In this document: positions 1 to 9,874 of the stretch, in pieces
Numbering within the stretch: the first letter of the stretch is position 1
How the letters are laid out: the number at the start of each line of letters is the position of its first letter
Assembly: GCA_902553005.1 (NCBI GenBank)
Contig: CACDIK010000002.1
Coordinates: 26,192 to 90,191, forward strand
Length of the DNA: 64,000 nucleotides
Direction: 5' to 3'
From: an uncultured Alphaproteobacteria bacterium
GTDB taxonomy: Bacteria; Pseudomonadota; Alphaproteobacteria; HIMB59; GCA-002718135
Notes under the pieces: generated by a model
Database searches by the model: none
Told to the model about the DNA's origin: nothing
Seen by the model: only the letters and a program-made list of their open reading frames with translations
Program-made: the position numbers and the translations under genes

Positions 1-822
1 ATGTCTGATTATGAAAAAAAACAATTTTTACAAAATTTTCACAAGGAACCAAATATTCATATTGTTTTTAAAGATGAAGAAAAGTTAAAAAAATTTGATG
101 ATAAATTATTTAAAACATCAACTATATCTGGTTTTTTATTAGATGAAAAAAATTTTCAGGAAAAAATTTCTTTTATTAATGGTGATTGGTGGGTGCAAGA
201 TTTTAGCTCTTTTCTTCCATTATACAATTTTAAAGAAATAAATAAAAATAAGCTACTTCTTGATGCCTGTGCTGCACCAGGTGGAAAATCTTTTCAAATT
301 TTATCTAAGAAATTAAATGTTATCTTAAATGATAAAAGCAAAAATAGAATTCAAACTCTTAAATCTAATTTAAAGCGACTCAAATTAAGTGCTAAAATTT
401 TGAATGAAGATTTTATTCGATTTGATAATAAAGGAAAGTATGACGTAATTATAATTGATGCTCCTTGTTCGGCTGTTGGAACAATAAGAAGGAATCCTGA
501 AATTTTTTTTAAAAATAAAGGCCCAAATTTTGACAAGCTGCTTTCTTTACAAGAAAATATGTTAGAAAAAGCATCATTTTTATTAAATACAAACGGATTT
601 ATAATTTATATGACTTGTTCTTTTTTAAAAATTGAAACCATAGATCAAATTAAAAAGTTCCTTAAATTAAACAATAATTTTGTGCTTTCAAATTTTAAAT
701 TAATAGAAAATCAGAAAAATTACTCAAAATTTATTAAAAATAATTTTATGATAACTATTCCTAATGTGATTTTTGACTATAATATTGATGGATACTTTGC
801 AGCTTTTTTAAAGAAAATATAA
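1..822 (+). CDS. rsmB: RsmB-family 16S rRNA (cytosine-C5) methyltransferase, probably 5'-truncated by the window
   Basis: SAM-binding LLDACAAPGGKSFQI, catalytic DAPCSAVGTIRRNPEI and MTCSFLK motifs; ORF begins at base 1. Confidence 0.8.
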   Translation: MSDYEKKQFLQNFHKEPNIHIVFKDEEKLKKFDDKLFKTSTISGFLLDEKNFQEKISFINGDWWVQDFSSFLPLYNFKEINKNKLLLDACAAPGGKSFQILSKKLNVILNDKSKNRIQTLKSNLKRLKLSAKILNEDFIRFDNKGKYDVIIIDAPCSAVGTIRRNPEIFFKNKGPNFDKLLSLQENMLEKASFLLNTNGFIIYMTCSFLKIETIDQIKKFLKLNNNFVLSNFKLIENQKNYSKFIKNNFMITIPNVIFDYNIDGYFAAFLKKI

Positions 823-2354
823 TGATTTTAATAATAAAGAAAATATTATTTATATTTATAACCTCTAAGTTCAATGCAAAAAAAAATTTATCTTTTTTAG
901 ATTTAAACTTTAAAAAAATAGATTTTACAAATCACGATAAAATAAAATCATTTATTTTTAAAGAAAATTTTTATACTTACAAAAATAAAAATATTCATAG
1001 TTTTGATTTTTTAAATTTCTCAAATAAACTTGGTGGTAAAATAGGTATAAATTTGTCTAAAAAAGCAATCTTTGGGTGGCATAAACTAAACAAAAATAAG
1101 TTAGGCTTTCCTTGGATAGAAGATCTATCATCTAAAAGACTAATAAATCTTTTGTATAACTATGAATATATAAATTCTGCTTCAAAAGAAGGTGACAAGA
1201 AAAAGTTAGATTTTATAATCTATTTTCATATTCAAAGAATTTTATTTGATTTCAACTCAAAAAAAATATCTGAATTTACTTCGTATGATTTAAAAGCATA
1301 TTTGTTATCTTGCTCACTCCTAAAAAAAATTAATGAAACAGATATTGATTATATAAAATATATTGTTGATAACCAAATTGATAAAATTGGTATGCATAAA
1401 AGTTATAATCTCTTGGAGCATTCTAAGTTTATAAATAATCTTAGTGAAATAAAAAATATTTTACTTTTTTCTAAATCAAATAAATCAAATGTTTTTGATG
1501 AAGTAATTCTTAAAATGACATCAATATTGAATGAATATTTTCATTTAGATGGCTCACTAGCTCTATTTAATGGTACTAATAATGTTTATACAATCAATAT
1601 CTACAAATCTTTAAACAAAGAGAGTTATTTAAAAAAAAGAGAGTTTTCAAATATTAATAATGGAATTGCATTTTACTCAGATAAAAATAAAAAAATATTT
1701 TTTGATGTAGTGCAACCTAATTCAGATATGATAAGTTCTAACTTAAGTGCGGGAACTTTATCACTTGAATTGAGTGGTTTTGGAGAGAAAATAGTTACAA
1801 ATTGTGGTGCCTCAGAAAGTTATGGTAAAAATCCAGAATATTTAAGATACAGTGCAGCTCATTCTACTATTATTCTACAAAACACTAATATTAGTGAAAT
1901 AAAGGAAGACAACCCACATATTAAATTTCCCCAATCAGTAGTCTTTAGAAAGGAGACTAACGGTCAAGAAGAAATATTTGAGGGGTCACATAATGGATAT
2001 TTAAAAAAATTTAATAAAATATTAAAAAGAAAATTAATTATTTATAAAAATAAAAATAAATTAAAGGGAGAAGATAGCTTTATTTCTTATAAAAATCTCC
2101 GTAATAGATTGATTTACCATATAAGATTTCACCTAGCCAATGAAATGATTTTAAATTTTACAAATAATAAAAAAAATATAATTTTAAAAACAAAAATGAA
2201 CAATATATGGCTGTTTAAAAGTAATACTGAACTTATAATAGAAGATAGTATATCGGTTGATAATAATATTACTAAACCTACTAAACAAATTGTAATTAAG
2301 GGTGTATTGTCAGATAAAAAGATTATAGAAAAATGGTCGTTAGAAAAAATCTAA
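822..2354 (+). CDS. Heparinase II/III family protein
   Basis: C-terminal heparinase II/III-like segment (GTLSLELSGFGEKIVTNCGAS...YLRYSAAHSTIIL); position between rsmB and purH. Confidence 0.75.
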   Translation: MILIIKKILFIFITSKFNAKKNLSFLDLNFKKIDFTNHDKIKSFIFKENFYTYKNKNIHSFDFLNFSNKLGGKIGINLSKKAIFGWHKLNKNKLGFPWIEDLSSKRLINLLYNYEYINSASKEGDKKKLDFIIYFHIQRILFDFNSKKISEFTSYDLKAYLLSCSLLKKINETDIDYIKYIVDNQIDKIGMHKSYNLLEHSKFINNLSEIKNILLFSKSNKSNVFDEVILKMTSILNEYFHLDGSLALFNGTNNVYTINIYKSLNKESYLKKREFSNINNGIAFYSDKNKKIFFDVVQPNSDMISSNLSAGTLSLELSGFGEKIVTNCGASESYGKNPEYLRYSAAHSTIILQNTNISEIKEDNPHIKFPQSVVFRKETNGQEEIFEGSHNGYLKKFNKILKRKLIIYKNKNKLKGEDSFISYKNLRNRLIYHIRFHLANEMILNFTNNKKNIILKTKMNNIWLFKSNTELIIEDSISVDNNITKPTKQIVIKGVLSDKKIIEKWSLEKI

Positions 2355-2932
2355 AAAAAAAATTTGCTTTAATATCTGTATTTGATAAAAAAAATTTAAA
2401 GTATCTCTGCTCAAACTTGAGTAAATTTAATTACAATTTTATGTCCAGTGGTTCTACGGGAAATAAAATTCGTGAATTAGGATTTAAATGTAAAGATATT
2501 TCAAAAATGACAAATTCTAAAGAAATGTTTGGAGGTAGGGTTAAAACATTAAATCCATTAATATATAGCTCACTACTTTACATTAGAGATGATAAAATTC
2601 ATAAAAAACAGTTTCAATTATTAAACATACCTGAAATAGATATTGTTGTAGTTAACTTATATCCTTTTAAAAAATATTTAAAAAAAAATAATTATGATCA
2701 AATTATTGAAATGATTGATATTGGTGGGCCAGGTTTATTACGAGCTGCCGGAAAAAACTTCAAATACATAACTCCAGTAGCTGATATTAAGGATTATAAA
2801 AAATTAGTAACAAATTTAACTAAGAATAATGGGGAAACAGACATTATTTTTAGAAAAAAAATGGCTCTTAAGGTTTTTAAACAATCAGCACAATATGACA
2901 AAATTATTTATAATTGGCTAAATGAAAATTAA
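2333..2932 (+). CDS. purH: PurH N-terminal (MGS-like IMP cyclohydrolase) domain as a separate ORF
   Basis: ALISVFDKKNL, MSSGSTGNKIRELG, MFGGRVKTLNPLIY, VVVNLYPFKKY, IDIGGPGLLRAAGKNF motifs. Confidence 0.88.
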   Translation: MVVRKNLKKKFALISVFDKKNLKYLCSNLSKFNYNFMSSGSTGNKIRELGFKCKDISKMTNSKEMFGGRVKTLNPLIYSSLLYIRDDKIHKKQFQLLNIPEIDIVVVNLYPFKKYLKKNNYDQIIEMIDIGGPGLLRAAGKNFKYITPVADIKDYKKLVTNLTKNNGETDIIFRKKMALKVFKQSAQYDKIIYNWLNEN

Positions 2933-3839
2933 AAATAGTAAAATCAAATTAAGATATGGAGAAAATCCAAATCAAATAGGCTACTTAATTAGTAATAAAA
3001 GAAATTCAATTTTTAGCTATCAAATTAGTGGGAAACAAATAAGTTATAATAATTTAATTGATATTGATAGTGGATTAAAATGTTTAAAAGAATTTCTTGA
3101 GCCTACTTCCATAATTCTGAAACATACTAATCCTTGTGGTATAGCGTCAGCAAAAAACATAGAGGCCGCTTTTAATAGATCTTATGAAAGTGATCCTAAA
3201 AGTGCTTTTGGAGGAATAGTTTTGCTAAATAGAAAAGTAACTTCTAAACTTGCTATGAAAATATACAAAAATTTTTACGAAATGATAGTTGCTTTAGATT
3301 TCAATCAAGATGCACTAAAAATTTTAAAAAAAAAGAAAAATTTAATTTTATTAAAAATACCCAATATAAAAAAAACGACCCTCGAATATAGATCAACTTT
3401 ATTTGGTGATCTTTATCAAACAACAGATTTAAACCCAATTAATAGAAAGTTTTTAACCTTAGTTTCAAGAAAGAAAGGGTCAACAAAAACAATTAATGAT
3501 TTAATTTTTTCACTTAAAGTTGCAAAACACTTAAAATCAAACGCTATTGTTTTATCCAGAAACAAACAAACTCTAGGTTTGGGTCATGGTCATACAAACA
3601 GAGTAGATGCATTATATTATGCTATTAAAAATATGAATAAATATTTTAAAAAAGGTAATTTCGTTTGTGCTTCAGACGGTTTTTTTCCTTTTGTAGACAG
3701 TATAAATTTACTAAATAGGAATGGATGCAATGCTGTAGCTCAGCCAGAAGGCTCGATAAATGATAAGGTAATAATTTCTTTTTCAATAAAAAATAAATTA
3801 TCATTATATTTCATAAAAAATAGACTCTTTAAACATTGA
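2922..3839 (+). CDS. purH: PurH C-terminal AICAR transformylase domain as a separate ORF
   Basis: LRYGENPNQ, ILKHTNPCGIA, SAFGGIV, ASDGFFPFVDS, AQPEGSINDKVI; overlaps upstream ORF by 11 nt in another frame. Confidence 0.88.
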   Translation: MKIKNSKIKLRYGENPNQIGYLISNKRNSIFSYQISGKQISYNNLIDIDSGLKCLKEFLEPTSIILKHTNPCGIASAKNIEAAFNRSYESDPKSAFGGIVLLNRKVTSKLAMKIYKNFYEMIVALDFNQDALKILKKKKNLILLKIPNIKKTTLEYRSTLFGDLYQTTDLNPINRKFLTLVSRKKGSTKTINDLIFSLKVAKHLKSNAIVLSRNKQTLGLGHGHTNRVDALYYAIKNMNKYFKKGNFVCASDGFFPFVDSINLLNRNGCNAVAQPEGSINDKVIISFSIKNKLSLYFIKNRLFKH

Positions 3840-3988
3840 ATAAAAAAAATAAAATTTCAAAATATTTAAAAATTTTAATTAAAGATCATCCTAAAATTAC
3901 ATCAGGTAGGAAAAATTTTGATCAACATAATTATAGAATTATAAAAACAATAGAAATAATTAAGAAATATTTTAAATTTAAAGAATAG
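3836..3988 (+). CDS. Small ORF (50 aa, TTG start) after purH
   Basis: Continuous reading frame LNKKNKISKYLKILIKDHPKITSGRKNFDQHNYRIIKTIEIIKKYFKFKE; overlaps the purH stop; no recognised family. Confidence 0.25.
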   Translation: MNKKNKISKYLKILIKDHPKITSGRKNFDQHNYRIIKTIEIIKKYFKFKE

Positions 3989-3995
3989 ATCAGAA

Positions 3996-4760
3996 TTAAA
4001 AAGAGGTATTATTTAAAATATTTTCCCAAGCTTCTCCAGTTTCTATCTCTTTGAGAGTCCACTGACCATATGCCAAATTATTAAAAATTTTATAATCTAT
4101 AATGGGATTTTCTATGTTCTGTATTTTACCTATGTAACTTAAGGTTTTGTCAGTAAAGTATGATGGAACTCCGTTATACATTGCCATAAAACCTGCTGTA
4201 GATTGTAAACTAACAAATGCCCACGCATCTTTTAATAATAAATTCAATGGTTTTTTTGATAATTTATTATGTACTATAATTCTTCTATCGGAATATTTTT
4301 TAACTAATTGTGTTGTCTCTTCAGTCCAATTTGGTACGTTGTACATTTTTTTCATAGTTTCAGATGGTTCAGAAAGGATAATATAGCTACCTGTTTTTTT
4401 TTGATCAAGTATCTTTAAGTTTAGCTTACTTAGTCTATCACTTGGAAAATTGCCCTTACCATTATGTATAAAATTGTTATAGACAATTCTAAAATAACCA
4501 TCCATATTTTTAACTTTAGTTAATTTATTTTCAAATACTCTTTGTGACTGATTAAAATAACCATGATCCATATAGTAAAAATTCTTAACTTTATTAATTA
4601 CGTCAAGAGTTCCTCTAAGTACTCCATAAGTCGCAATAGTTTTATCAAATTCTTTAAAATTATTTACATGACATAAAACAGAATTAGAACCTTTAGCAAA
4701 ATTATAACATAAAGTTCTATTCATTATATGATCTGTGTAAATAACTATAGGTTTTTCCAT
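3996..4760 (-). CDS. Glycosyltransferase/capsule-polysaccharide-biosynthesis-like protein (uncertain)
   Basis: 254-aa ORF; SLQSTAGFMAMYNGVPSYFT resembles Kps/GT-B-type donor-binding segments; accessory context. Confidence 0.4.
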   Translation of the reverse strand: MEKPIVIYTDHIMNRTLCYNFAKGSNSVLCHVNNFKEFDKTIATYGVLRGTLDVINKVKNFYYMDHGYFNQSQRVFENKLTKVKNMDGYFRIVYNNFIHNGKGNFPSDRLSKLNLKILDQKKTGSYIILSEPSETMKKMYNVPNWTEETTQLVKKYSDRRIIVHNKLSKKPLNLLLKDAWAFVSLQSTAGFMAMYNGVPSYFTDKTLSYIGKIQNIENPIIDYKIFNNLAYGQWTLKEIETGEAWENILNNTSF

Positions 4761-4863
4761 TATATTTATATTATAAATTAATAAATTTTTTTATAAATTT
4801 TAAAATATGGTCTAATAATTTAAAATTAGTATTAATATTTAAATTCTTTAATTACCTTATGTA

Positions 4864-4911
4864 AGATAGGTTTTTTCCCTAAATAAAGTGCATAAAAGTT
4901 TAAACCTATCT
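4864..4911. repeat. 10-bp inverted repeat AGATAGGTTT / AAACCTATCT, 28-nt spacer
   Basis: Arms read directly at 4864-4873 and 4902-4911. Confidence 0.5.
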
Positions 4912-5210
4912 ATTAATTATACATCTTGATTTTAAGACATAAATAAACATAGATTATCGAATTTAATAAAAAATAGATTTATTTAAGTTATTTGAATTAA
5001 TATACTTATTAACAAAAAATTATGATTAACAATTTTAATTCTGCATAATATTCCAAATTTGCTATAAATTTATGTGATAAAAAAATATTTTAATATGAAA
5101 TATTTACTATTTGCATTTAATATTGGAGGAAAAATTTTTTTGACTTTTTATCAATTTAGTAGATTAAAAACTACTTGGATTAATTTACAATTAATGCTGC
5201 GATAATTGCC

Positions 5211-5927
5211 TTGATCAATTTTATTTTTTTTTATGTGGATACTAAAAAGGGCTACTTGTCTGAAAGACACAGAGGTATTGAGCGCGAAAACATTGATCTG
5301 TTTATTAAATCTATAAGAAAATATCATATTGAATCAACAATTATTCACTGTACTGATAAATTTACAAAAACTTTTAAAGATGTTGATATAGTTCATAGAG
5401 AGAAATTTGATTTAAACCACATAATGTTTGGTAGAGTAAAATGTTTTTCAAGTTTTCCTATTAATAAATCATCAATTTATTTAGACCCTGATATGCTTGT
5501 AATGAAAACAATACCTGTAAAATTATTTGAAGAAAAGGCTGATGTTTTCTTATTAAAGAGAAGTTTTGATTTAACAGATATAATGCCAACTACATTTAGA
5601 AAACTAGAATTTCCAAATCACAAAAATAAAAATTTGGAAAATATCTATCCTTTTATTGGTTGTTTTGTTATCCTTAAGAAACAAAATTTCTGGTTAGAGT
5701 GTCTAAACTATTATGAAAATCTTAGTGAAAATTATAAAAATTGGTTTGGTGACCAAGAAATATTTAAAAGGTTAGTAGAGGAAAATAATTATAAATTTGC
5801 TTTTTTAGAAGAAAAAAATTTTGCATGCCCTCCACAGCATCTGAGTGGAAAAGATAGGCCATTTATAGTTCATTTTAAAGGTAAATATAATAAGGAATTA
5901 ATAAAAAAATATTTTGAATTTGTTTAA
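5211..5927 (+). CDS. GT-A-type nucleotide-sugar glycosyltransferase-like protein
   Basis: YLDPDMLVMKTIP (DxD-like) and FIGCFVILKK / WFGDQEIFKRLVEE architecture; TTG start. Confidence 0.55.
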   Translation: MINFIFFYVDTKKGYLSERHRGIERENIDLFIKSIRKYHIESTIIHCTDKFTKTFKDVDIVHREKFDLNHIMFGRVKCFSSFPINKSSIYLDPDMLVMKTIPVKLFEEKADVFLLKRSFDLTDIMPTTFRKLEFPNHKNKNLENIYPFIGCFVILKKQNFWLECLNYYENLSENYKNWFGDQEIFKRLVEENNYKFAFLEEKNFACPPQHLSGKDRPFIVHFKGKYNKELIKKYFEFV

Positions 5928-5966
5928 AAAATTAAATTAAATAATTAGGTACAAATTACAATTTAG

Positions 5967-6131
5967 TTAAAGAAAATATAATATAGATTTATTAAATTCA
6001 TTTTGTAAAACGTATATATTTGCAAGGTTTATATATGCTTTATTATTTTTACTATTTAACTCAATTGCATTTAAAAAAAGTGATTTTGCTTCATCAAAAT
6101 TACCTACTTCTTGGTTTTTTAACCCTATCAT
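5967..6131 (-). pseudogene. Relic of a TPR-repeat gene (54 aa)
   Basis: Reverse-strand translation MIGLKNQEVGNFDEAKSLFLNAIELNSKNNKAYINLANIYVLQNEFNKSILYFL is a TPR unit resembling residues near the N-terminus of the 6973..8595 product. Confidence 0.55.
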
Positions 6132-6219
6132 TAATTAATACTTTATAGTTATTTTTATTTTTTAACATTTTCTATTTACTAAAAAAATTTAAGATATATT
6201 TTCGTATGATAAATAAATC

Positions 6220-6816
6220 ATGTCTAATCCTAATCTTTTCTTCTCTACACCTGTTTGGGTTTCTACAATAAATAATTATAAAGAAACTAATGAAAAAATA
6301 TATCATTACATTAAGAATTTACAAAATGAGGATAACAAAGGAATAATTCGCAGTAATGTTAAAGGGTGGCACTCCAACAATTTTAATTTAGAAGATGAAA
6401 ATGTAATTGAATTTATTAATTTGATTTCTCCAAATATTAACAACGTTTTAAATGATATGAATTGGGATATATCTAAACAAAGAGCAAAGATATCAGCTAT
6501 GTGGGCAATAATTAATATAGGAGGAGCTTCCAATTCTAGACATCATCATGGAAATAGTGACATAAGTGCTGCATATTATGTAAGAGCACCTAAAAATTGT
6601 GGTGAGATTGTTTTTTATGATCCAAGACCCGCCCCAGTATACTTTCATCCATTATCAACAAAACCAAACAGTTTAAATGCTATGCAGAATGCCGTAAATC
6701 CAGTAGAAGGTGGTTTAGTACTCTTTCCTAGTTATTTAGATCATTCAGTAAATCCAAATCTCAGTAATGAAGAAAGAATTGTGATAAGTTTTAATCTAAA
6801 TTTAGTTAGGAAATAA
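6220..6816 (+). CDS. Putative 2OG-Fe(II) oxygenase (TIGR02466-like)
   Basis: FFSTPVW N-terminus, SRHHHGNSDISAAYYVRAP, GEIVFYDPRP, GGLVLFPSYLDHSVNPN, ERIVISFNL. Confidence 0.75.
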   Translation: MSNPNLFFSTPVWVSTINNYKETNEKIYHYIKNLQNEDNKGIIRSNVKGWHSNNFNLEDENVIEFINLISPNINNVLNDMNWDISKQRAKISAMWAIINIGGASNSRHHHGNSDISAAYYVRAPKNCGEIVFYDPRPAPVYFHPLSTKPNSLNAMQNAVNPVEGGLVLFPSYLDHSVNPNLSNEERIVISFNLNLVRK

Positions 6817-6972
6817 ATATTTTAAGATTAAAATCTTTTTTGATACAGGATTAAGATTTCCAAACATTAAAAGATAAGTAAAATTCGAGGATAATCCATC
6901 TTTTGTTTAAGCTAAAATATTGAATTATTTTTTAATTGATAGCATGTTAATAATAAATAAAAGAAAGTATTC

Positions 6973-8595
6973 ATGAATTATAAAAATCTAATTGAAAATG
7001 GAATTAAATATGCACAAAAAGGAAAGCTTATAGAAGCTGAGAATAATTTTAAGAAAGCTATTGAAAAAGATTCAAGTCTTACTGATTCATATATAAATTT
7101 GGCCAATGTATACATAATGCAAAGAAGAGTTGAAGAGGCAATTAATTTATTAAAGACTTACTTAAAAGATATATCTTTTAATCAAAATATCATTGGTCAT
7201 TTTTGGAAAATTAGCCAAAATTTTAATAGAGAAGAAAAGTTCTTTGAAATAATTAGTTCCTATGAAGATTCAAAAACTCTGAATAAAAAAGAATTGGCTT
7301 ACATATATTATATACATGGAAGATATTGTGCCAAATTAAATGACATTGAATTGTCAATTAAATATTTTAAGAAGTCTATATTTTTTGATGAATTGTTTAC
7401 GGATAGTTACATCAATCTTGTAGACTGGTTAGAAAGAATAAATGAAATTTCACAAGCAAACTTATATTTAAATAAGTTTAATAATGTAGTAAAAAAAATT
7501 GATTATAAAATAAAGTTTTTTGAAGCATTATTATTGTCAAGAGTAAAAAAATTTAAAGCATCTGAAAATATTCTAAATAAATATAAATTAGAAAAATATT
7601 TCGAGAAAGATAAATATTATTACATTAAACTATTAAATCTTAAATCGAAAAATAATGAAAGGTTAAGAAATTTTTCAATAGCTTATAATTCAATTGTGAA
7701 AAGAAATTTATTTTTATCTAACTTAGAAGAAAATCAAAAAATTGATAGAGGTGATATTAATCAAACCATACAAAATTATAAAAAAGTTTACACAAAACAT
7801 AATAAACATTTTGATATAAATAAATTAAAAATAGGTAAAAAAATTGACCTCGTTTTTTTAATTGGATTTCCAAGATCAGGAACTACATTACTAGATACTA
7901 TATTGCGTACTCATTCAAAAACACTTGTTTTAGAGGAGGAAATTTATCTTGAAAATACAAGAAATTATTACTTTACTTCTAAAAATAATAGACTTGACGC
8001 AATAAAAAATATTTCACTAGAAGAAGTAATAAATTTGCGCAAACATTATTTTGATCAAATAAATATTGATTATAAAAATATAATAACTGTAATTGACAAA
8101 CTACCTCTTACAATTACAGAATTGGGATTTGTAAAAAAAATTTTTCCAGATGCTAAAATAATTCTAGCATTAAGACATCCATGTGATGTAGTTATAAGCT
8201 GTTTTTTTAGCTCTTTCAAAATGAATAGGGCGATGATTAATTTTTTGAGTATTAAAAACACAGTAGACTTTTATAATAAAGTATTAGATCTATTCGAATT
8301 TTATGAGAATGAGTTAGATCTTGAAATTATAAAAATAAAATATGAAGATATTGTCTTCGATTTTGAAAATGAAACAAAAAAATTATTTAAATTTTTAAAT
8401 CTTGAGTATGAGGAAGATATTAATAAATTTTATGAAACTGCTCAAAGTAGAAAAATGATATCAACACCAAGTTACTCACAAGTAACTAGCCCTATATATT
8501 CAAGTTCTATTGATAGATGGAAAAATTATGAATCGTTAGTTAAAATTGAAAAACCGTTAAGAAAATGGATAAAAAGACTGAATTATTTAAACTGA
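6973..8595 (+). CDS. TPR-repeat sulfotransferase
   Basis: N-terminal TPRs (KGKLIEAENNFKKAIEKDSSLTDSYINLANVYI) plus PAPS loop FLIGFPRSGTTLLDTILRTH and ALRHPCDVVISCF. Confidence 0.85.
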   Translation: MNYKNLIENGIKYAQKGKLIEAENNFKKAIEKDSSLTDSYINLANVYIMQRRVEEAINLLKTYLKDISFNQNIIGHFWKISQNFNREEKFFEIISSYEDSKTLNKKELAYIYYIHGRYCAKLNDIELSIKYFKKSIFFDELFTDSYINLVDWLERINEISQANLYLNKFNNVVKKIDYKIKFFEALLLSRVKKFKASENILNKYKLEKYFEKDKYYYIKLLNLKSKNNERLRNFSIAYNSIVKRNLFLSNLEENQKIDRGDINQTIQNYKKVYTKHNKHFDINKLKIGKKIDLVFLIGFPRSGTTLLDTILRTHSKTLVLEEEIYLENTRNYYFTSKNNRLDAIKNISLEEVINLRKHYFDQINIDYKNIITVIDKLPLTITELGFVKKIFPDAKIILALRHPCDVVISCFFSSFKMNRAMINFLSIKNTVDFYNKVLDLFEFYENELDLEIIKIKYEDIVFDFENETKKLFKFLNLEYEEDINKFYETAQSRKMISTPSYSQVTSPIYSSSIDRWKNYESLVKIEKPLRKWIKRLNYLN

Positions 8596-8643
8596 AATTT
8601 CCATTTGGGTAAGTGAAACTTTTGAAACTAACCCGCTCAATAT

Positions 8644-8695
8644 TTGGAGCGGGCGAAGGGTTTCGAACCCTCGACTTCAACCTTGGCAAGGTTGC
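8644..8695 (-). repeat. Truncated direct-repeat copy of the 3' part of tRNA-Gly(GCC) (att-like)
   Basis: 52 bp matching 9929-9980 with one mismatch (gggtttcg vs gggattcg); identity ends abruptly at ggttgc. Confidence 0.88.
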
Positions 8696-8770
8696 CTAAT
8701 AGAAATAATTTGTAATTTCCTTCAAATTATGTGAAATAATTTTAAAACAAGTTTAGTTTTTGTAATCGAA

Positions 8771-8793
8771 GTGTCCCCCATATGTCCCCCAAA
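8771..8793 (-). promoter_or_regulatory. Paired motif gtgtcccccatatgtcccccaaa (possible integrase arm-binding site)
   Basis: Two TGTCCCC units 10 bp apart; near-identical motif at 9875-9893. Confidence 0.4.
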
Positions 8794-8885
8794 AGAGAGA
8801 TCTTTGAGCTATTGAAGGCAACAATTCTGAAAGGCAACAGAGAGGCAAATTCTTATTTTTTTATAATCATACTTTGTCCTGATTA

Positions 8886-9713
8886 CTAAATATAATTAAA
8901 ATGCTTCATTAACGTTTTTAAATTATTTTCTATAAGCCCAAGCTTTGTTTTTGATAAAATATCTTTCCATTGATTTGATGTTCCGGATCTGAAAAATCTT
9001 GAATGTTCTGAAGATTCATCAAAACCATATTTATTTTCTATTTTTTTAAGATTATTAAAATTAGTATTTTCTATTGTTTGATCAATGTCTGCGTCACTTA
9101 AATTGAGCTTTATTCTGTGCGTTTTATTTAAGAATTCTATAACTTTAATAACTACTTCCTTTATATTTACCTTTAAGTCTTCATACCTAATAATTAATCT
9201 GGGTACAGTTTTATAATTTAACCATGATAAAACATTAAGCTCCCAAGTAGAAATTAGTTCATAAGCACCATTTGTATTAATTATGTTTTTTTTTTCAAAA
9301 AGAAGCTCATTAATTATTTTATCTAAACTTTTGCCGCTAAAATTTTTAAAAGAAATGACCACATCCCTTGGGTCTCTTATAATATAAATAAAACCTGCAT
9401 TTACAGTTTCATTTGTAAATTTTTTATGTCTAACACTATGGGTTTTAAATATATTTAAGTGATTTGATTTCTTATTTAGTATTTTTTGACAATCAATAAT
9501 ATTTTCTGATACCCAGTCAAAATGCAAAACATTGTTGTCAGAATAGATTTTATTTTCAAATTCATCAAAGTTTTTTTTAATTGACAATAATGGTATTGAC
9601 TTTAAGGTTTTTAGATTAAACTCTTTATCAAAATTATAAAGGTTTGAAATTATAGCTCTCATCCATGTATTGCCAGATTTAGGATATGAAGCCAAAAAAA
9701 TATTTTTAAACAC
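8886..9713 (-). CDS. Sulfotransferase (Sulfotransfer_1-like)
   Basis: ASYPKSGNTWMRAI PAPS loop, IIRDPRDVVISF, and FRSGTSNQWKDIL C-terminal motif. Confidence 0.85.
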   Translation of the reverse strand: MFKNIFLASYPKSGNTWMRAIISNLYNFDKEFNLKTLKSIPLLSIKKNFDEFENKIYSDNNVLHFDWVSENIIDCQKILNKKSNHLNIFKTHSVRHKKFTNETVNAGFIYIIRDPRDVVISFKNFSGKSLDKIINELLFEKKNIINTNGAYELISTWELNVLSWLNYKTVPRLIIRYEDLKVNIKEVVIKVIEFLNKTHRIKLNLSDADIDQTIENTNFNNLKKIENKYGFDESSEHSRFFRSGTSNQWKDILSKTKLGLIENNLKTLMKHFNYI

Positions 9714-9874
9714 TTAAAATATTTAGGAAGAAATTTCTAAATAAAAATTTCAAATTTAAATATTTATTTTTTTTAATAAATATAATTACTAATTTTAAAA
9801 ATTTATATCTGGTAATGAAATTAATTATTATATTTTGTTTAAAATCAAGGTGTTGTATTATTTTGATATATGGA

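Noticed and set aside
351-536. Antisense ORF inside the rsmB-like gene
   Set aside because: Opposite strand of a well-supported CDS, with no recognisable motif. The same reasoning rejects 4147..4386, 6306..6533, 8070..8261, 10859..11101, 13119..13301 (a second frame on the same strand as crtI), 13472..13690, 15442..15627 and similar short track ORFs.
8644-8695. Second functional tRNA-Gly gene
   Set aside because: Homology stops at ggttgc; the D arm and 5' acceptor strand are absent.
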